The position numbers were made by a program, and so were the translations under genes. DNA of 64,000 nt from the NCBI GenBank assembly GCA_021234155.1, contig JAJEKV010000031.1:11383876-11447875 (forward strand), given 5' to 3'. Positions within the stretch are counted from its first letter, which is position 1; every line of letters begins with the position of its first letter. The notes beneath the pieces are model-generated. The model made no database searches. It was given only the letters and a program-made list of their open reading frames with translations, and was not told the origin of the DNA. This DNA is from Isoetes taiwanensis (taxonomy: Eukaryota; Streptophyta; Lycopodiopsida; Isoetales; Isoetaceae). Shown piece after piece: positions 23,589 to 34,740 of the stretch.

Positions 23589-23722
23589 AGTACAACTCTT
23601 GCAACAAAAATGCTTTATTGGAGAAATAACCTACAACTTACACAACTGCTACAAAAGTACAACTCTTGCAACAGAAATGCTTTATTGAAGAAATAACCTA
23701 CAACTTATACAACTGCTAGAAA
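23589..23722. repeat. 67 bp tandem duplication
   Basis: Two head-to-tail units beginning AGTACAACTCTTGCAACA and ending TACAACTGCTA, differing at only a few positions. Confidence 0.92.
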
Positions 23723-25209
23723 TCGCAAAGGATATTAGCTTGAAAACACTCAAGGTGCTTTAAGCAAGAAAATTCTTATGTGACAAACCCTTCTTTCCAA
23801 TGTCATACACCTACTCAGAACAGCTCATGTACCAACTCTACCCCATCACCAAGGTACTTCTGGAAAAGTTGTTGAAAAGTTGCAGAATTTGCAACGTACT
23901 TGAAATATAAAAGACGCATGTTACCTTCATATATATGAAGTTGGGGACATATTTAGCAGCAATACGAGTGAACATCCAACTTGCTGTAAAAAAACAAGAT
24001 TTTTCTCCAACGTAGTGTATATATGTCGACATGGGAATTACTGTTATGCAACGTAAATCATATAAGAATGGCAGAAATGTATTTGAAGAGACAATTGACT
24101 TCCTGCTCTTTCTTCTTGTTAGTCTCTTTCTTCTTGTTTATTTGGTTTGTGCAAGCTGCGTGTCTTACCTCTGTACCTGCACATTAAGAACATGACAAAT
24201 TAGCGACAACAGAAATGGCAAAAAGTACAAATTTACAACGAGATCTTTACATGCCTGTAGCTTTATGCGGAAGATTGTGTTGCTAAGTTAATTGTTGGGT
24301 CTATGGATGCAAGTTGTAAAGGCATTTGGAGGTGGTTGAAAATCGACAATGCTGCCTCCTCCTATGCCTCTTCATTACTCTTCTATGCAATCGTAGGATT
24401 GGGTTTTCGTTAATGCAATGAAAGAAGCTGCAATATCAAGAAACTTGGATTCTATCCAAGCAATAATAATGTTGATTAACCTGATCTTTATGTAAAACAT
24501 AAATGCTCGCTCGTTTTCCCAACTCTTGGTGACGTTTCCAAGAGGAATGAGGGCCAAAATAATTGGCATAGGAACATGCAACATCAAGTTCTTGGCACTC
24601 CAACAGGTTACTTGACATCCCTAAAAGTGCATCAATCGGGTGTGCTTCTCGTCGTATCATTCTGCTCTATAAAGGCTTGCTACAACCTAAGGCGAAAATA
24701 TTAAAAACACTTAGTTAGCACAAAATGGTTTGCATATAGCAAGACAGTTAAAAAGAAGCCTTGGTGACCTTTACTGTGATATCTTGGCTTCCCCATGCAT
24801 ATATTGTTAAGCGAGACCTGTATGAAAAAGGAACATGATCAACTTAAAGAGAGTACTCATCTCTTCCTAATTAAGGGAGGATTCTTTCTTACAAAATCAG
24901 TCCTTTGTGCATGTTCTTTTCCATTATTAAATGCACTTTTCCTGCAAAACAAAGGAAGTTACCTCTTCTTGCTTGGATGTTGCCTCTGGTTGACTTCAAA
25001 AAACTTTCCATGTTACAGCTTAAACAAAGGTGCATGCTCAAATTGGCAATGTATAACAACAAAGACTACACCAGACATACATAGGCAAGATTCCGTAAGG
25101 CAGCAGAGAAGTTTAGCATAACTTGCAAATGCGAGCTCTATCCTTGCAGCAAGAGCATCTGTTGAAAAGCTCAAGGAGTCATCCTATAGTTCCCTGGATC
25201 CTGTCTGCT

Positions 25210-25611
25210 TCATGCCTTATGTAGGGGTATGACTCTATTGTATGTCCATCTATCTGGAAGCCCTGTATGTATGATGCCGTTGAAAATGTCTGTGACCTGT
25301 TTACCGATTTCTATCTCAGCACACTTCAGCAATTCCACGGTCAGGCCATATAGATCCGGTGCTTTATGGTTAGCCATCCTGTTTAGGGCTACCATTACTT
25401 CTGACATGTTGAAGCATGGTTTGTCCAAATCCTGCATTATTGGTATTGGTACTGGGGGTGCCCCTGTCTTATACAATTTATCCAAGTAATTCTCCCATCC
25501 CACTGTTCCAATACCATCTTGTTCATTCCTCGCTTTCATATTGTTGTCCCCTCCCTTCTGTTTGAGTCCCCTCCAAAATCTTCGGGGCTGTTTCTTCAAC
25601 AATCTTCCCAT
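25210..25611 (-). pseudogene. LINE reverse transcriptase, N-terminal part
   Basis: A 133 aa open stretch begins with a linker (LLKKQPRRFWRGLKQ) and passes into the RT fingers: NHKAPDLYGLTVELLKCAE, then LPDRWTYNRVIPLHKA. The KAPD-x-GLT-E-LLK and VIP-HK patterns mark the start of a LINE RT. The frame continues in pieces to DPGNYR and is then lost around 25170, before the FADD catalytic box, so the enzyme is incomplete. Confidence 0.7.
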
Positions 25612-26211
25612 ATACCATTGGTGCTCAGAAAGGTGTTATTATACCGTTTTTTCTTTTTAGTAATCTTATGTATGTCAGCCTTTTCCTTCCGTATGTCTCC
25701 TTTCCTCTCCCGGTCCTTTTGTTTTCCTTTTTGCTCTCTCTACACTTTCGCCATCATACCATACCGATGTTCTCAATGCCCCGTTCTTTCTGGTTTTAAT
25801 CCTTTTCCCAAACACCTCTGTTGTTACTTTTACCATGATGTCATTGAGGGTGTTTCCATTGTCATTCGTGATTGTGTTTCCCCAATCCCATTTTCCCCCA
25901 TTTCCTCCCTCGACCGTGTGTATGAATGTATCCACAGATTTCTCCGGAATTGATCCTCATTCGCCTTTCTTATCCTCCTTTCTCCCCGTATATCAACTGC
26001 GGTGTCCCAATTATTCTCGATTGTTAACTTGATCGGTCCTATGACTTTCCCTTTTCCAAATGGCCATTCCCTCAGCATTAGTCCTTCTATTCTTCCCTCG
26101 CTTGGTCGCTCAAGATTACATAATCTACTATGCTCTTACCATGTGCATTCCCCGCTTGTAAAACCCCCCGATCCCCTCCATTTTTTACTCCATTAGCTAT
26201 GATCATTCCCT

Positions 26212-26418
26212 CTATGTGCACTTCCAGCAGCAATTCACCTCTAGCATTGACCTCACCTTTATCCTCTCAGATATCTCTCGCCATTCCCGGTGTTTTTGCC
26301 AGATAATGCTATCCGACCATCCTTCTCCTCTATTTGTGTGCTTTGTGCCCGTCCTCGCCCTGGTTCTCGCATTTAAGTCTCCTACTAGTATCATTGGTCC
26401 ATGTTCTTTCCATTTCAT
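26212..26418 (-). pseudogene. LINE AP-endonuclease fragment
   Basis: The piece GPMILVGDLNARTRART matches the GDFN/GDLNA box of LINE AP-like endonucleases that nick the target DNA. Only this central part of the domain is legible; the flanking parts are shifted or lost. Confidence 0.6.
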
Positions 26419-26966
26419 TATATTTTCCCTAAGTCCAAAGAATTTAGCTTATCACCGCTTACGGATAATATGTAATTATCGTAAATACTTCTTGTTTGTT
26501 TTTCAATTGATATTCAAGACCATATATCTTTTATTGATATCCGAGTGTAACATACATGCACCGCTAACTATACTATTCTTTACATAACATGCCGCACTGC
26601 ACTTCCTCCCTATCTTGAAATCTTTGTCTTTCCAAAGACGCGGAATGAGCGGGTATCCTTCTTCCTCCGCGACTTTTTGACGTTATGCTCCCAAGTCTCG
26701 CCAAGCATATTATGTCGCGGTAGTGGGCACCTTCTAGTCTTTCTCCATCATCCCACGGGTACCAGACAGCCTGGTGACCATAGTGTCAAATAAGTTTTTT
26801 CCCGGGTTGTTCCTTCTGGTCTCCATGTTTTCTCGCACCATTGCCTGTTCTTCTTGGTCTTCCTCTGGTCTTCATTGTCGGGGTTGGCCCCCCGAACCCT
26901 GCTTGTGTTGTTCGGTCTTCGCTTCCCCCGCTTCCGTTTCTTCCTGTTACTTGTTCTGGTTTCCTT

Positions 26967-27764
26967 CTAACGGATTAAGCCCTCGGTGCTCCCCGCGCAC
27001 TGTTCTCCCGGCTTTTGTATTGCCTTCTGGGATGTATGTTTTTCCTTTTCGCTTCCGTTGATTTTGCTATCCCCTGCATCCCCATTGTCTGTTCTTGCGG
27101 TTGGGTCGCTTGTTCTCTTAGTCTCTTGTGGAGGTAGACCTTGCCATTCTTGACCCCCGCTTTGGTCCCCGCTTGGTTGGGGCCCCCGCTTTGGCCCTGT
27201 CCATGTGTAGCCCTTTGTCACCGCATCACCGGACTCACTCGTACTTTGATTCCATTCTCAATCTGATCCCATCCGCAGGATTCTTTCTTTGTTGCCATGT
27301 CTCTCGCCAATCGCTTATATGCCTCGATCTCCCCTCCACCGGCCCGACCAGATAGCCCTTTGACGATGACGCCCCCGTGTTCCTTTGAACATTGTCTCTA
27401 ACACTTCAAGCAGTAAATCGATATATATCCTCATTAGGTCTCTCCGCTATCCCAATTAGCCTAACATCATGCTTAATTTTACTTTTGTCCTCATATTCCA
27501 TTAAATGTGGCTTTTATCCTATCAAATGATTCCCATGTATCCGCTCAACATTTGATTTCTAATTCAACCAACCTTTGTAGGATCTTTGCTTTCTCCTCTT
27601 TGATCTCGCTCATTCTGGCCGTGCATTTCCTCGCTCGCCTTCTCCACCCTCCTACTCACGCCCATGCTAGCGATGGCTAGTTTGTTATCAAGTTTGCGCC
27701 GCCAAATAGCGTTGAGTGCATCCAAGTTCGGGATCTTTGATTCTAAACCGCTTGTCCATCTCAT
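26967..27764 (-). pseudogene. LINE ORF1-like pieces (coiled coil and basic linker)
   Basis: At 27764-27564 a heptad-like helix (LDALNAIWRRKLDNKLAIAS then VSRRVEKASEE) suggests a coiled coil as in LINE ORF1 proteins. At 27221-26967 the frame is rich in Gly, Gln, Pro, Lys and Thr. No RNA-binding motif was seen, so assignment rests on position upstream of the endonuclease. Confidence 0.35.
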
Positions 27765-28240
27765 TAGGGGAAATCCCTAAGGTCCCGTTATTTATCGGCG
27801 CTCTTGTCGTGATCCGCCTCCTCTCAATAATTGCCGCTGATGATACCGCCGCCATAGCTCTTGTTTGCAAAAAAGCTCTGCGGGTGACTTTTTGGGCAAG
27901 TCGCCAGATTTCAGACTCTCTCCGTAAGGTAGTCGTGGTGCCTCCTTAGGACTATATATCTCCTTCTTCTAAACAGTATTTTTATTTAAAATTACCATTT
28001 TAATTTGAATTTCAAAATGTCCGTAATTATTCCGCCCGTCTCTTTTTATTGTTATTCAATATTCTTCGTCTGTTTGCCGAGGTTGATCCTTTTCGGGGCC
28101 GATTAGTTTGGTAGTTGCTTACCTGTATTGATTATGTATTTACGTGCGATTTCGGCCCTTTCCGTTTCGCATTTCAGATCTCAGAATCGTAATTCTCATT
28201 TGCATTTCTGTACATGCATCATTTTGGTGATCTGAAACCA

Positions 28241-28325
28241 TTTGGGGGCCGTGCCCGCGTTATCCTGGTCTATGGCGGGGTTAAACCCCTCAGTCCATAA
28301 TCTGCCCCCTTGTCCGACGTGTCGG
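28241..28325. ncRNA. structured hairpin motif, copy A
   Basis: A nested hairpin: outer stem TATGG (28271-28275) with CCATA (28295-28299), inner palindrome GGGGTTAAACCCC (28277-28289). It is preceded by TATCCTGG and followed by TCTGCCCC. Further out GGGGG before and CCCCC after could pair as well. A second copy 177 bases downstream keeps the same fold with different bases. The strand transcribed is unknown; the surrounding LINE-like coding runs on minus. Confidence 0.5.
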
Positions 28326-28424
28326 CAATTTCGACACATGAGGTATTCTTCATACCCCGCTATAAGCCATATGTTGCTCTCCAGATGTTAACGAGTTTTT
28401 AGTGGTCCGGGTTACCAGTTGGTG

Positions 28425-28495
28425 GGTCTAGCCCTCGCTATCCTGGTGTACGGCAGAGGCTTAGCCTCTCTGTCCCGTAGCTTGCCCCGTCCGCC
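28425..28495. ncRNA. structured hairpin motif, copy B
   Basis: Outer stem TACGG (28449-28453) with CCGTA (28475-28479); inner palindrome AGAGGCTTAGCCTCT (28455-28469). TATCCTGG precedes it and CTTGCCCC follows, as in copy A. Against copy A three base pairs differ, and each differs on both sides so that pairing is kept. Confidence 0.5.
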
Positions 28496-29194
28496 TTTTA
28501 CTCTGATGTTCTTTTTGTTCTTTGTCTTGTACCTTCACTGTTCCCGCTTTACCTTTACGAGGCTTGTACAGCATGGCATAGTATCCTTGTCCTTCGCTTA
28601 TCTGTCACCTTCCATCCTATATTTCTCCTGGCTTCAACATGTTCGCCACCCTTTTTGTTCTGATTCGATCTTTGCCGCGACATGGTCCATTCTTCTAATT
28701 TTGCCACATGATTGTTGGATTCTGGTGTATTTCAAATAGTGTACAAAGACATCCGCAATTCCCCAACCATTGTCATGGAGCATAATGTTTTAGACTATAA
28801 TCAATTTATCATACGCAGGCAATTCAGGTTATACAATGAAGCTACTTCACATTTGATAATCATAATTTTCGATTTACTATTCCGAATAAGTTCTCAAAAC
28901 TGAGATACTACAATCGTGTACATATAATTGGGATATACTTAGCCAAGCCTGGAGCCTGGTATTTTCCTTCATCTAAGCAGTTATACTCAGCCACTGGCTG
29001 TTACATTTGTCCTTCTTTAATAATTGACAGGGATCGCATCTGAATCATACTCTAAGGAGAGGGTTGATTCAAGAGGAATACAGAAACAAAAACAAACAGC
29101 AGTAGGGAGACAAAACAAAAAGAAACAAAAAAAAAGAACCAAAAACAACCTAAGGTTATGCCCTAACCACCTCGGACCTCATCCACTTTTCCCT

Positions 29195-29828
29195 TCATTC
29201 CGCCTTTCCCTCCATGCTTTTTCGCTTGGATCTACTTCTTTTGCTCCTTTCCCGTTGATGGCTCCCCAATGGTCTGAACCTTTTCCAGGTTTCTATGGCA
29301 GTAAGCCTGGCATAAGAAATCAACCGGGTTCTTCTCGCAGCAGTAGATGCAGATTTTGCCATAGTCACCGACCAAGAGATTATGCTAATATCTGGCAGAT
29401 TTTTGTATCGCTGCATGCATTTGAAGCCTGTTGAAACATTGCATCACTCTATCTAAATCTTGGTGCCACACTGTGTCATTCTTATCCGACAGAACCCCGA
29501 GCACTCCTAAAAGACCAAGGTTGTATCCGGCATCCTTCATCGACTGCGCATGGTGAATGCGGTCGCAGAACAAGCAATGCACACGTCCACAGCTTATGCA
29601 TGACCCTAAACCCTTATGCAAGCATATGCAATATGGATCACAGATACACCAGGGATTCAACTCTTCAAGGTCTGGATTGTAAGGCACGGTAAGATTACAC
29701 GGCACTCCCGATCTCGGACGTTTCCCTGCTGATTTCCTATCCCCATCTTCCTCTCTGACGATCCTTTTCCCTTTATCCATTGTGGGCGCAGAGATCTGTT
29801 GGCGCTGGCGCTGGGTCTGGCGTTGCAC
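29195..29828 (-). CDS. Cys-rich zinc-binding-like protein, unknown family (one internal stop)
   Basis: From an ATG near 29780 (MDKGKRIVREEDGDRKSAGK) or upstream at 29828, the frame runs to TAG at 29387-29385 and stays readable in the same frame beyond it to about 29240. A basic N-terminus is followed by a dense cluster (WCICDPYCICLHKG then CISCGRVHCLFCDRIHH) with pairs spaced CXC, CX2C and CX2C and a closing His pair, a layout suited to two zinc ions. After the stop a further cluster CIYCCEKNPVDFLCQAYCH follows. The family is not recognised. It may be the first ORF of the LINE-like region or an unrelated gene; the internal stop suggests decay. Confidence 0.35.
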
Positions 29829-29839
29829 TAGAATCGGCT

Positions 29840-32690
29840 CGGGGAATTCCTGAAGCTGTGAGAACTCGAGGCGCTCGGAGGCGGAGCTTCACTCTTCACC
29901 TTCTTCTTATTATATCCTTTTAGGGTTACGAAATCTGTCTGAATTCCCGCGTCTTTATTACGCCCGCCGGTCTTAATTGCTGGTCTTGTCTTATCCTGTC
30001 CTACTTCTTTCGTATACGTGTATCCGCCACCTGTCTGCTATCTGTTGCTCTGACATTCGTACCATTCCTTCCTATCTCTACAGCCATAATTATTTCCTCA
30101 TTACTTCCCCTCCTCCCTAGGTCTGGCGCTTGTAATGATTACTCCGGGCCAATTTTAGTTGTGAATCCCCTACATTATAAATTATGATTCACCTATTCTC
30201 GCGGTCGCCCCCAATTTGCCACGTTACCCCATCCTTTTATGATTCACACATTTATGTAACATTTTAAAATTACTTAATATTACTTTCTAGCCCCTTAATC
30301 GCTAGGATTTTAAGTTGAATTGAATTAAATATAATTAGGTTCGATGAGCTGGAACTGAATTAGCTTAAATTAAGTTAAATTAAATTAAATTGAATTGTAT
30401 TGTATACCGTCCTCCCCCCTTAATTTAAGTTAATTTAGATTAATTTAAATTAACTGCAGATCGTTCTAACGGCTCTATATTTTGAATTCGCCGGAAGCCG
30501 GAGTCTCGTCCATCTTTCCTATATATTTCCCTGTAATTCCATGAACTAACAATTTTTCTTTTACGCCTCTGCCTCTGCCTCTATCATTGGATCACAATGA
30601 TACCCCTTGTTTCAATCTATTTCTTTACTTTGTTTCCCCATGATCATACCAAGACCTTCTGTGATACTCATATCTCGAAGATCAAAAACATTTCTCCTAA
30701 TCGACGTCACAATTCCGATCTAATATAATAATCCTATAATCTATAGATTTGTAATATCTATGATTGGACTTAGATACTTACCTGCCATCGACCGTCTCTG
30801 TTGCCATCGCCCATCGCCCATCGCCCCTAGGAATAAAATATCAATCAGATTTGCCATTACTTAATCTTAAACTATGCATTAGGATCATTACTTAACTTTA
30901 ATCTAGTCATTAAGATCTGCATGGTTCTAGGTTTATGCTTGCACTGCAACTGAAACATTTCTAGATTCTACATGGCCTGGCTCCTTTGCTACGTCCTCAT
31001 CTTGATAAAACTATCAATCAAATTTGTCATTACTTAACGTTAAACTACATATTAGGATCATTACTTAACTTGAATCTACTCATTAGAATCTGCATGGTTC
31101 TAGGTTTATACCGCCCAGACCGAATCGAAATATTTCCGTGATTTCTACATGGCCTCCGGGCGCCTTTTCTCGAAAACTTTGAGGCATGCTTTTAGTAAAG
31201 CAATAGGCTGTGCTTGTTGCAAAACATCAAAAACCTTGGCAGAAGACAATGCCTCAACATCTTTCCTTCTTTTGCAGCTGTGCAATAATAGGATGAAGGA
31301 GTTAGAGACAAAACGAGGCCGCACAAAAAGCTCAATCCAAAAAGACAATAATTCAAGTTAAATGCCCGTAGTTATCGGTTAAAACAAATAAGATAGTGGA
31401 AGATCAAGGGCCGCTGGCTTGGCCATGAAATCTAGTGCTTGCAGAGGTGCAAGAAAATCGATAACTTAAATGGCAAAAAGAAGTTGCCATATAAGGGCAT
31501 AGAGAGCTACAATGGCTACATAACAAAGATACCGTAAAAGCATCGCTTTGTGTGACTAGGCAGTGAAGCTCCCCGCAGAAAGTGTGTTCGCTTGCCTCGC
31601 GTAATCGCTAAGACCAGTTGCACAATTCATCTTCATTCCAAATAAACCAAGATCAAAAGTAGTCAAGAGTTGAAGGAAGGCTCACAAGATTTAAAGATGA
31701 ATGCCATCCGCACCATCTCGCATTATATCCACATTGATTTCCACTTGTCAAGGACCGCTTGGCGACGCTTTTAATTCAATGGATGACCGTGGGGAGATAG
31801 AATCATCAAGAACTTATGCTAATGCCTGCAGCAGAAGATGCATGCACAACAATCATCCCGCAATGCACCTTGTCCTACTTTGCCGCCACTACTTACTTTG
31901 AGTGTCATTCTGTTCTGGAAAATTGCATCCCTCCAAAGCAAAAAGAACCAACGTTGCAGGATCAATTGCAAACTGCAATAAGCTAGGCATTTAGTATCTC
32001 AAGTCACTTAATATCGGGCTTTGATCGCTTACACAAAGATTTTCTCGAGTCCGTGACCATCCATAATTTTGCAAAGCAGCCTGAGATGTTAACGTACTTT
32101 CACTTCAACCCTTTGCGTATCTTCAGCTTTTAGAGTCCTCTAAACTTTAGAATGCTATCACTGAGAACAAACTTGCAATCACTAAACCCTGCAAGACTAT
32201 CACCTGGCTTGACCCTTAAGACTTTCATAAGATGCTCAACAGGCCCCATTCCATGAAGAACCGCACTTCATTTGAACATTCTTTGAATTTGCGTGAAAAT
32301 AGATTTGTAATGCTCTACCACAAAAATTTGGCATCCCTTATGTGGTTTCCTTCCTCAAGAATGAATATCAAATCATGCATTGGTTCTTGCAAGTTGTCAA
32401 GTATGGGTGCCACTCAAAGTTCCAAAGAGAGAATTTCCCTTCCAAACATGAGCCCTTAAATTTGGATGAACAATTGTCATCTTTAGAATCCCTTCCCTCC
32501 ACCGACAAATCTCTTTTGCTCGACTTATCCAACACTCTCCATTCTCACACCTCCTCGATTATGAAACAGGGCTAGCTTGCAATAGACTGGATATAGTAGA
32601 AAGTTACCCTTAGAGAACGTCTCAGGATTTAGAATGCACCCGCATCCGCCAATTTACGTGAAACGATTCGGCTTGGAGCAGCCATGTAAT
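29840..32690. other. intergenic region with AT-rich and duplicated segments
   Basis: At 30310-30460 TTAAATTAAGTTAAATT and its near-inverse TTAATTTAAGTTAATTT flank a short C-rich stretch, an imperfect AT-rich inverted repeat. The frames at 31145-31361, 31701-31901 and 32232-32575 have no recognisable domain. Confidence 0.45.
30835..31160. repeat. 173 bp tandem duplication, diverged
   Basis: Two units 173 bases apart share TCAATCA-ATTTG-CATTACTTAA, TTAGGATCATTACTTAACTT, ATCTGCATGGTTCTAGGTTT and TCTACATGGCCT. The differences show it is older than the duplications at 22.9 and 23.6 kb. Confidence 0.88.
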
Positions 32691-34151
32691 ATCCTAGGTA
32701 TATTCCAGCATATACCTAGGATATGCCATAAACCCACATAAACAAGGGTTTGCCCCCCTAGGGGCAACCCAAAAAACTAAAAACATTAATACTATAGCAC
32801 TCCTTCGCATTTGAATTATCACTATTACCTTGACTGGCATCCTATATTTTGTTGTATATAATATGATATATGAGTATATGGTAGATATGTTTCTTACCCA
32901 CATATGGAAAAACAAATATTTTTCCTCAAGTAATATATTTATGATATATTCTCTGCCATATCTTCTTCCATTCTACAAATGTTGGAACCATAAAAATGTA
33001 TCTTTGCATTTTTTATATAGATTTTTGACAAACATATCTATCAAAGGAATATACTATTTGTATATTTATCTTACATACTTAAATGTACTTCTAACAAATA
33101 TTCAATCATATGAGATGAGATGCTAGCTCAAAATATGGATACCAATCGAATGGAATTTGAATTGACACCATTCATATCCTAGCAGAAAATCCTTTCCCAT
33201 GTTGTTGCACGTAACATCCATATTGTAGAAGAAAAAGTATTTTCATATTTGTGGGTCCCTTTGGACTCTAGAATGCCTCTGCCTCTATCCTTTCCCATGT
33301 TGTTGGCACGTAACATCCATATTGTAGAAGAATAAAAATTGTTCTCATTTTGTTGGGGTCTCCAGAATGCCTCCGCCTAATTTCCATTTTATTTAGCATA
33401 TATAACTACATGATGCCTAATTTTCGTTGTATTTGGAATATAAAACTACATGATATAATTTTGGAACGTGCATATTTATGCAAGAAATTTATCGCGGCGG
33501 CCTCGGCCGCCACGAACATTTATATATTACCTGCATATCGATGGGTAGAGCCAGATATCGTTTTGGCATCATATAAATTTTCAGATCAATACATCAACCC
33601 CTCAAGATTCCCTTAATATAAAAAGACCAATTTATTTTTTTTCAAACTTTATTAGTTAGCTGGTCATGTATTATTAGTTGGTTTATTAGTTGTTACTGTG
33701 GTCATGTATTATTAGTTGGTTTATTAGTTGTTACTGTGCTACATATTCTAAACGAGGTGCATCTGGACTACCACAATCGTCAGATCCGTCGACCCTACGG
33801 CCTAGAATGTATGTTGAAGCTTTTGGGTACCTCTCGTTTCGCTTATGGTCATTTATGATTGGAGGCGCCTATAATTTTGAAATATGAAATACAAGTTCGC
33901 CGAAGGGGGGAATATCGAACCTCTATACGACTTTGCCTAAGTTTTTAAAATATGGAATACGGGGGCTCGAACCTCTACAACAATAATTCAATGTCCTAAT
34001 AAGACTACTTTAACCAGTATACCCATTGAGCTAATATGATTATTTTTTATCTTGAACTTATATTTTTGGGTTGTCCCTAGGGGGCAAACCCTTGTTTATG
34101 TGGGTTTTTGGCATATCCTAGGTATATTCTTGAATATCCCTAGGATATGCT
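32686..34151. repeat. inverted pair of a CCTAGG-rich repeat, possible 1.47 kb element
   Basis: About 85-90 bp at 32686-32780 recur as the reverse complement at 34070-34151, sharing CCTAGGATATGCC, AACCCACATAAACAAGGGTT and CCCCCTAGGGGCAACCC on the left. The interior holds repeat R copy 2 (33700-34065) and a 40 bp tandem duplication near 33655-33735, with no supportable ORF. A third copy stands alone at 53505-53680 and extends past the inverted segment into TGTAAACTGGC, as does the right copy. The inverted pair may therefore be two insertions rather than true element ends. Confidence 0.75.
33700..34065 (+). repeat. dispersed repeat R, copy 2
   Basis: Matches the copies at 19905 and 55318 over about 350 bp, including GAGGTGCATC, CTCGTTTCGCTTATGGTCAT and GGGGCTCGAACCTCTAC. 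The last resembles a pol III B-box-like TTCGA core, so a SINE origin is possible. Here it abuts the right-hand CCTAGG repeat. Confidence 0.8.
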
Positions 34152-34224
34152 GGTGACTGCTAAAAACCTCTTATTTGCTGTAAACTGGCGGTGAGCTGCT
34201 AAAGAAATCGACGTCTCATTTCTT

Positions 34225-34471
34225 GAAGCCAACTGGGTAACTGGCAAGGCAGGTGGATCGGCTAACTGACGAAGGTGGATCCGACCGAAAAGGATATGGA
34301 TTTGTGAGGTTTGGGATGAATCGAAAAGATGACGAAGCTATGATAGAAATGAATGGTATGTATTGCTCTAGCAACCGCAAGGCAGGGGATCGGCGCAACC
34401 AAGATCTTGATGGTTCTTGTCCATTGATTTGCATGGATGTGGAGACTGGGAAAAGCTTGGGATCTCTATAA
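34225..34471 (+). pseudogene. RRM fragment resembling RBP45/47-type RNA-binding protein
   Basis: A 72 aa frame contains DRKGYGFVRFG, an RNP1 motif, followed by a helix and EMNGMYCSSNRK. The RNP1-helix-MNG-YCSS order matches the second half of an RRM as in plant RBP45/47 oligouridylate-binding proteins. The first half of the RRM and the other RRMs are absent, so this is a single captured exon rather than a gene. It sits directly beside the CCTAGG repeat and before the direct repeat at 34406-34575. Confidence 0.65.
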
Positions 34472-34575
34472 TGATATGCAAAGCCGATGAACATGCAACC
34501 CATCGCTCTCTACCTTAAATGCCCCGATCACGGCTCTTTGTAAGTCAATGAGAATGTAAAAAATAACGTATTCAT
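34406..34575 (+). repeat. direct repeat, copy 1 (second copy at 41660-41830)
   Basis: About 170 bp recur at 41660-41830: GATCTTGATGGTTCTTG, AAAAGCTTGGGATCTC and TAAGTCAATGAGAATGTA are common to both. The first part overlaps the end of the RRM-containing frame, so the repeat carries what may have been exon or intron sequence of the captured gene. Confidence 0.85.
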
Positions 34576-34586
34576 GTCTCAAGCAT

Positions 34587-34740
34587 TTCTCAGAAGCTAG
34601 CAATTTAATTATCTCTTCTTTAGGCAAAGGAAATCGCTATGGCAGCCTATTCAAGCTTTAATCAAGTAAAACAAAATGGCATTGTGCCTAACCAAATTAC
34701 TTACGCTCTTTTTTAGAAGCTTAGAAAAGTAAGATTCATT
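34587..34740 (+). repeat. PPR-like repeat fragment, copy 1 (second copy at 51066-51205)
   Basis: AATTTAATTATCTCTTCTTT through AAATTACTT and on to TTTTAGAAGCTT recur at 51066-51205. On the plus strand the piece starting near 34638 reads MAAYSSFNQVKQNGIVPNQI, which fits a P-type PPR repeat (F-x2-M-x-G-x-PN-x-ITY). The preceding TTCTTTAG would be a good splice acceptor, so this looks like one exon of a PPR gene carried in a repeat. Confidence 0.6.

Larger units (their letters stand above)
21116..24660. other. intergenic region, no gene supported
   Basis: AT-rich DNA with short frames on both strands and no recognisable protein domain. It includes the GGAA microsatellite at 21687 and two small tandem duplications at 22885 and 23589. 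Confidence 0.5.
25165..29830 (-). mobile_element. LINE-like non-LTR retrotransposon region
   Basis: The minus strand carries, 5' to 3', a Cys-rich ORF (29828-29195), a coiled-coil-like piece (27764-27564), a polar basic piece (27221-26967), an endonuclease piece with VGDLNAR (26418-26212), linker pieces (26078-25675) and an RT N-terminal piece (25611-25210). The order fits an APE-type LINE, and the whole stretch is purine-rich on this strand. The RT stops abruptly after DPGNYR near 25170, so the catalytic palm and the 3' end are missing. All frames are broken. Whether the Cys-rich ORF and the hairpins near 28.3-28.5 kb belong to the same element is inferred from continuity of composition. Confidence 0.6.

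Noticed and set aside
24375-24660. Two overlapping minus frames of 70 and 74 aa with a hydrophobic stretch
   Set aside because: No recognisable domain, no splice context and overlapping frames; treated as chance.
28261-28500. Known self-cleaving ribozyme (hammerhead, HDV-like, twister, pistol)
   Set aside because: The conserved core bases of these classes, such as CTGATGA and GAAA for hammerhead, were not found on either strand; the fold remains unassigned.
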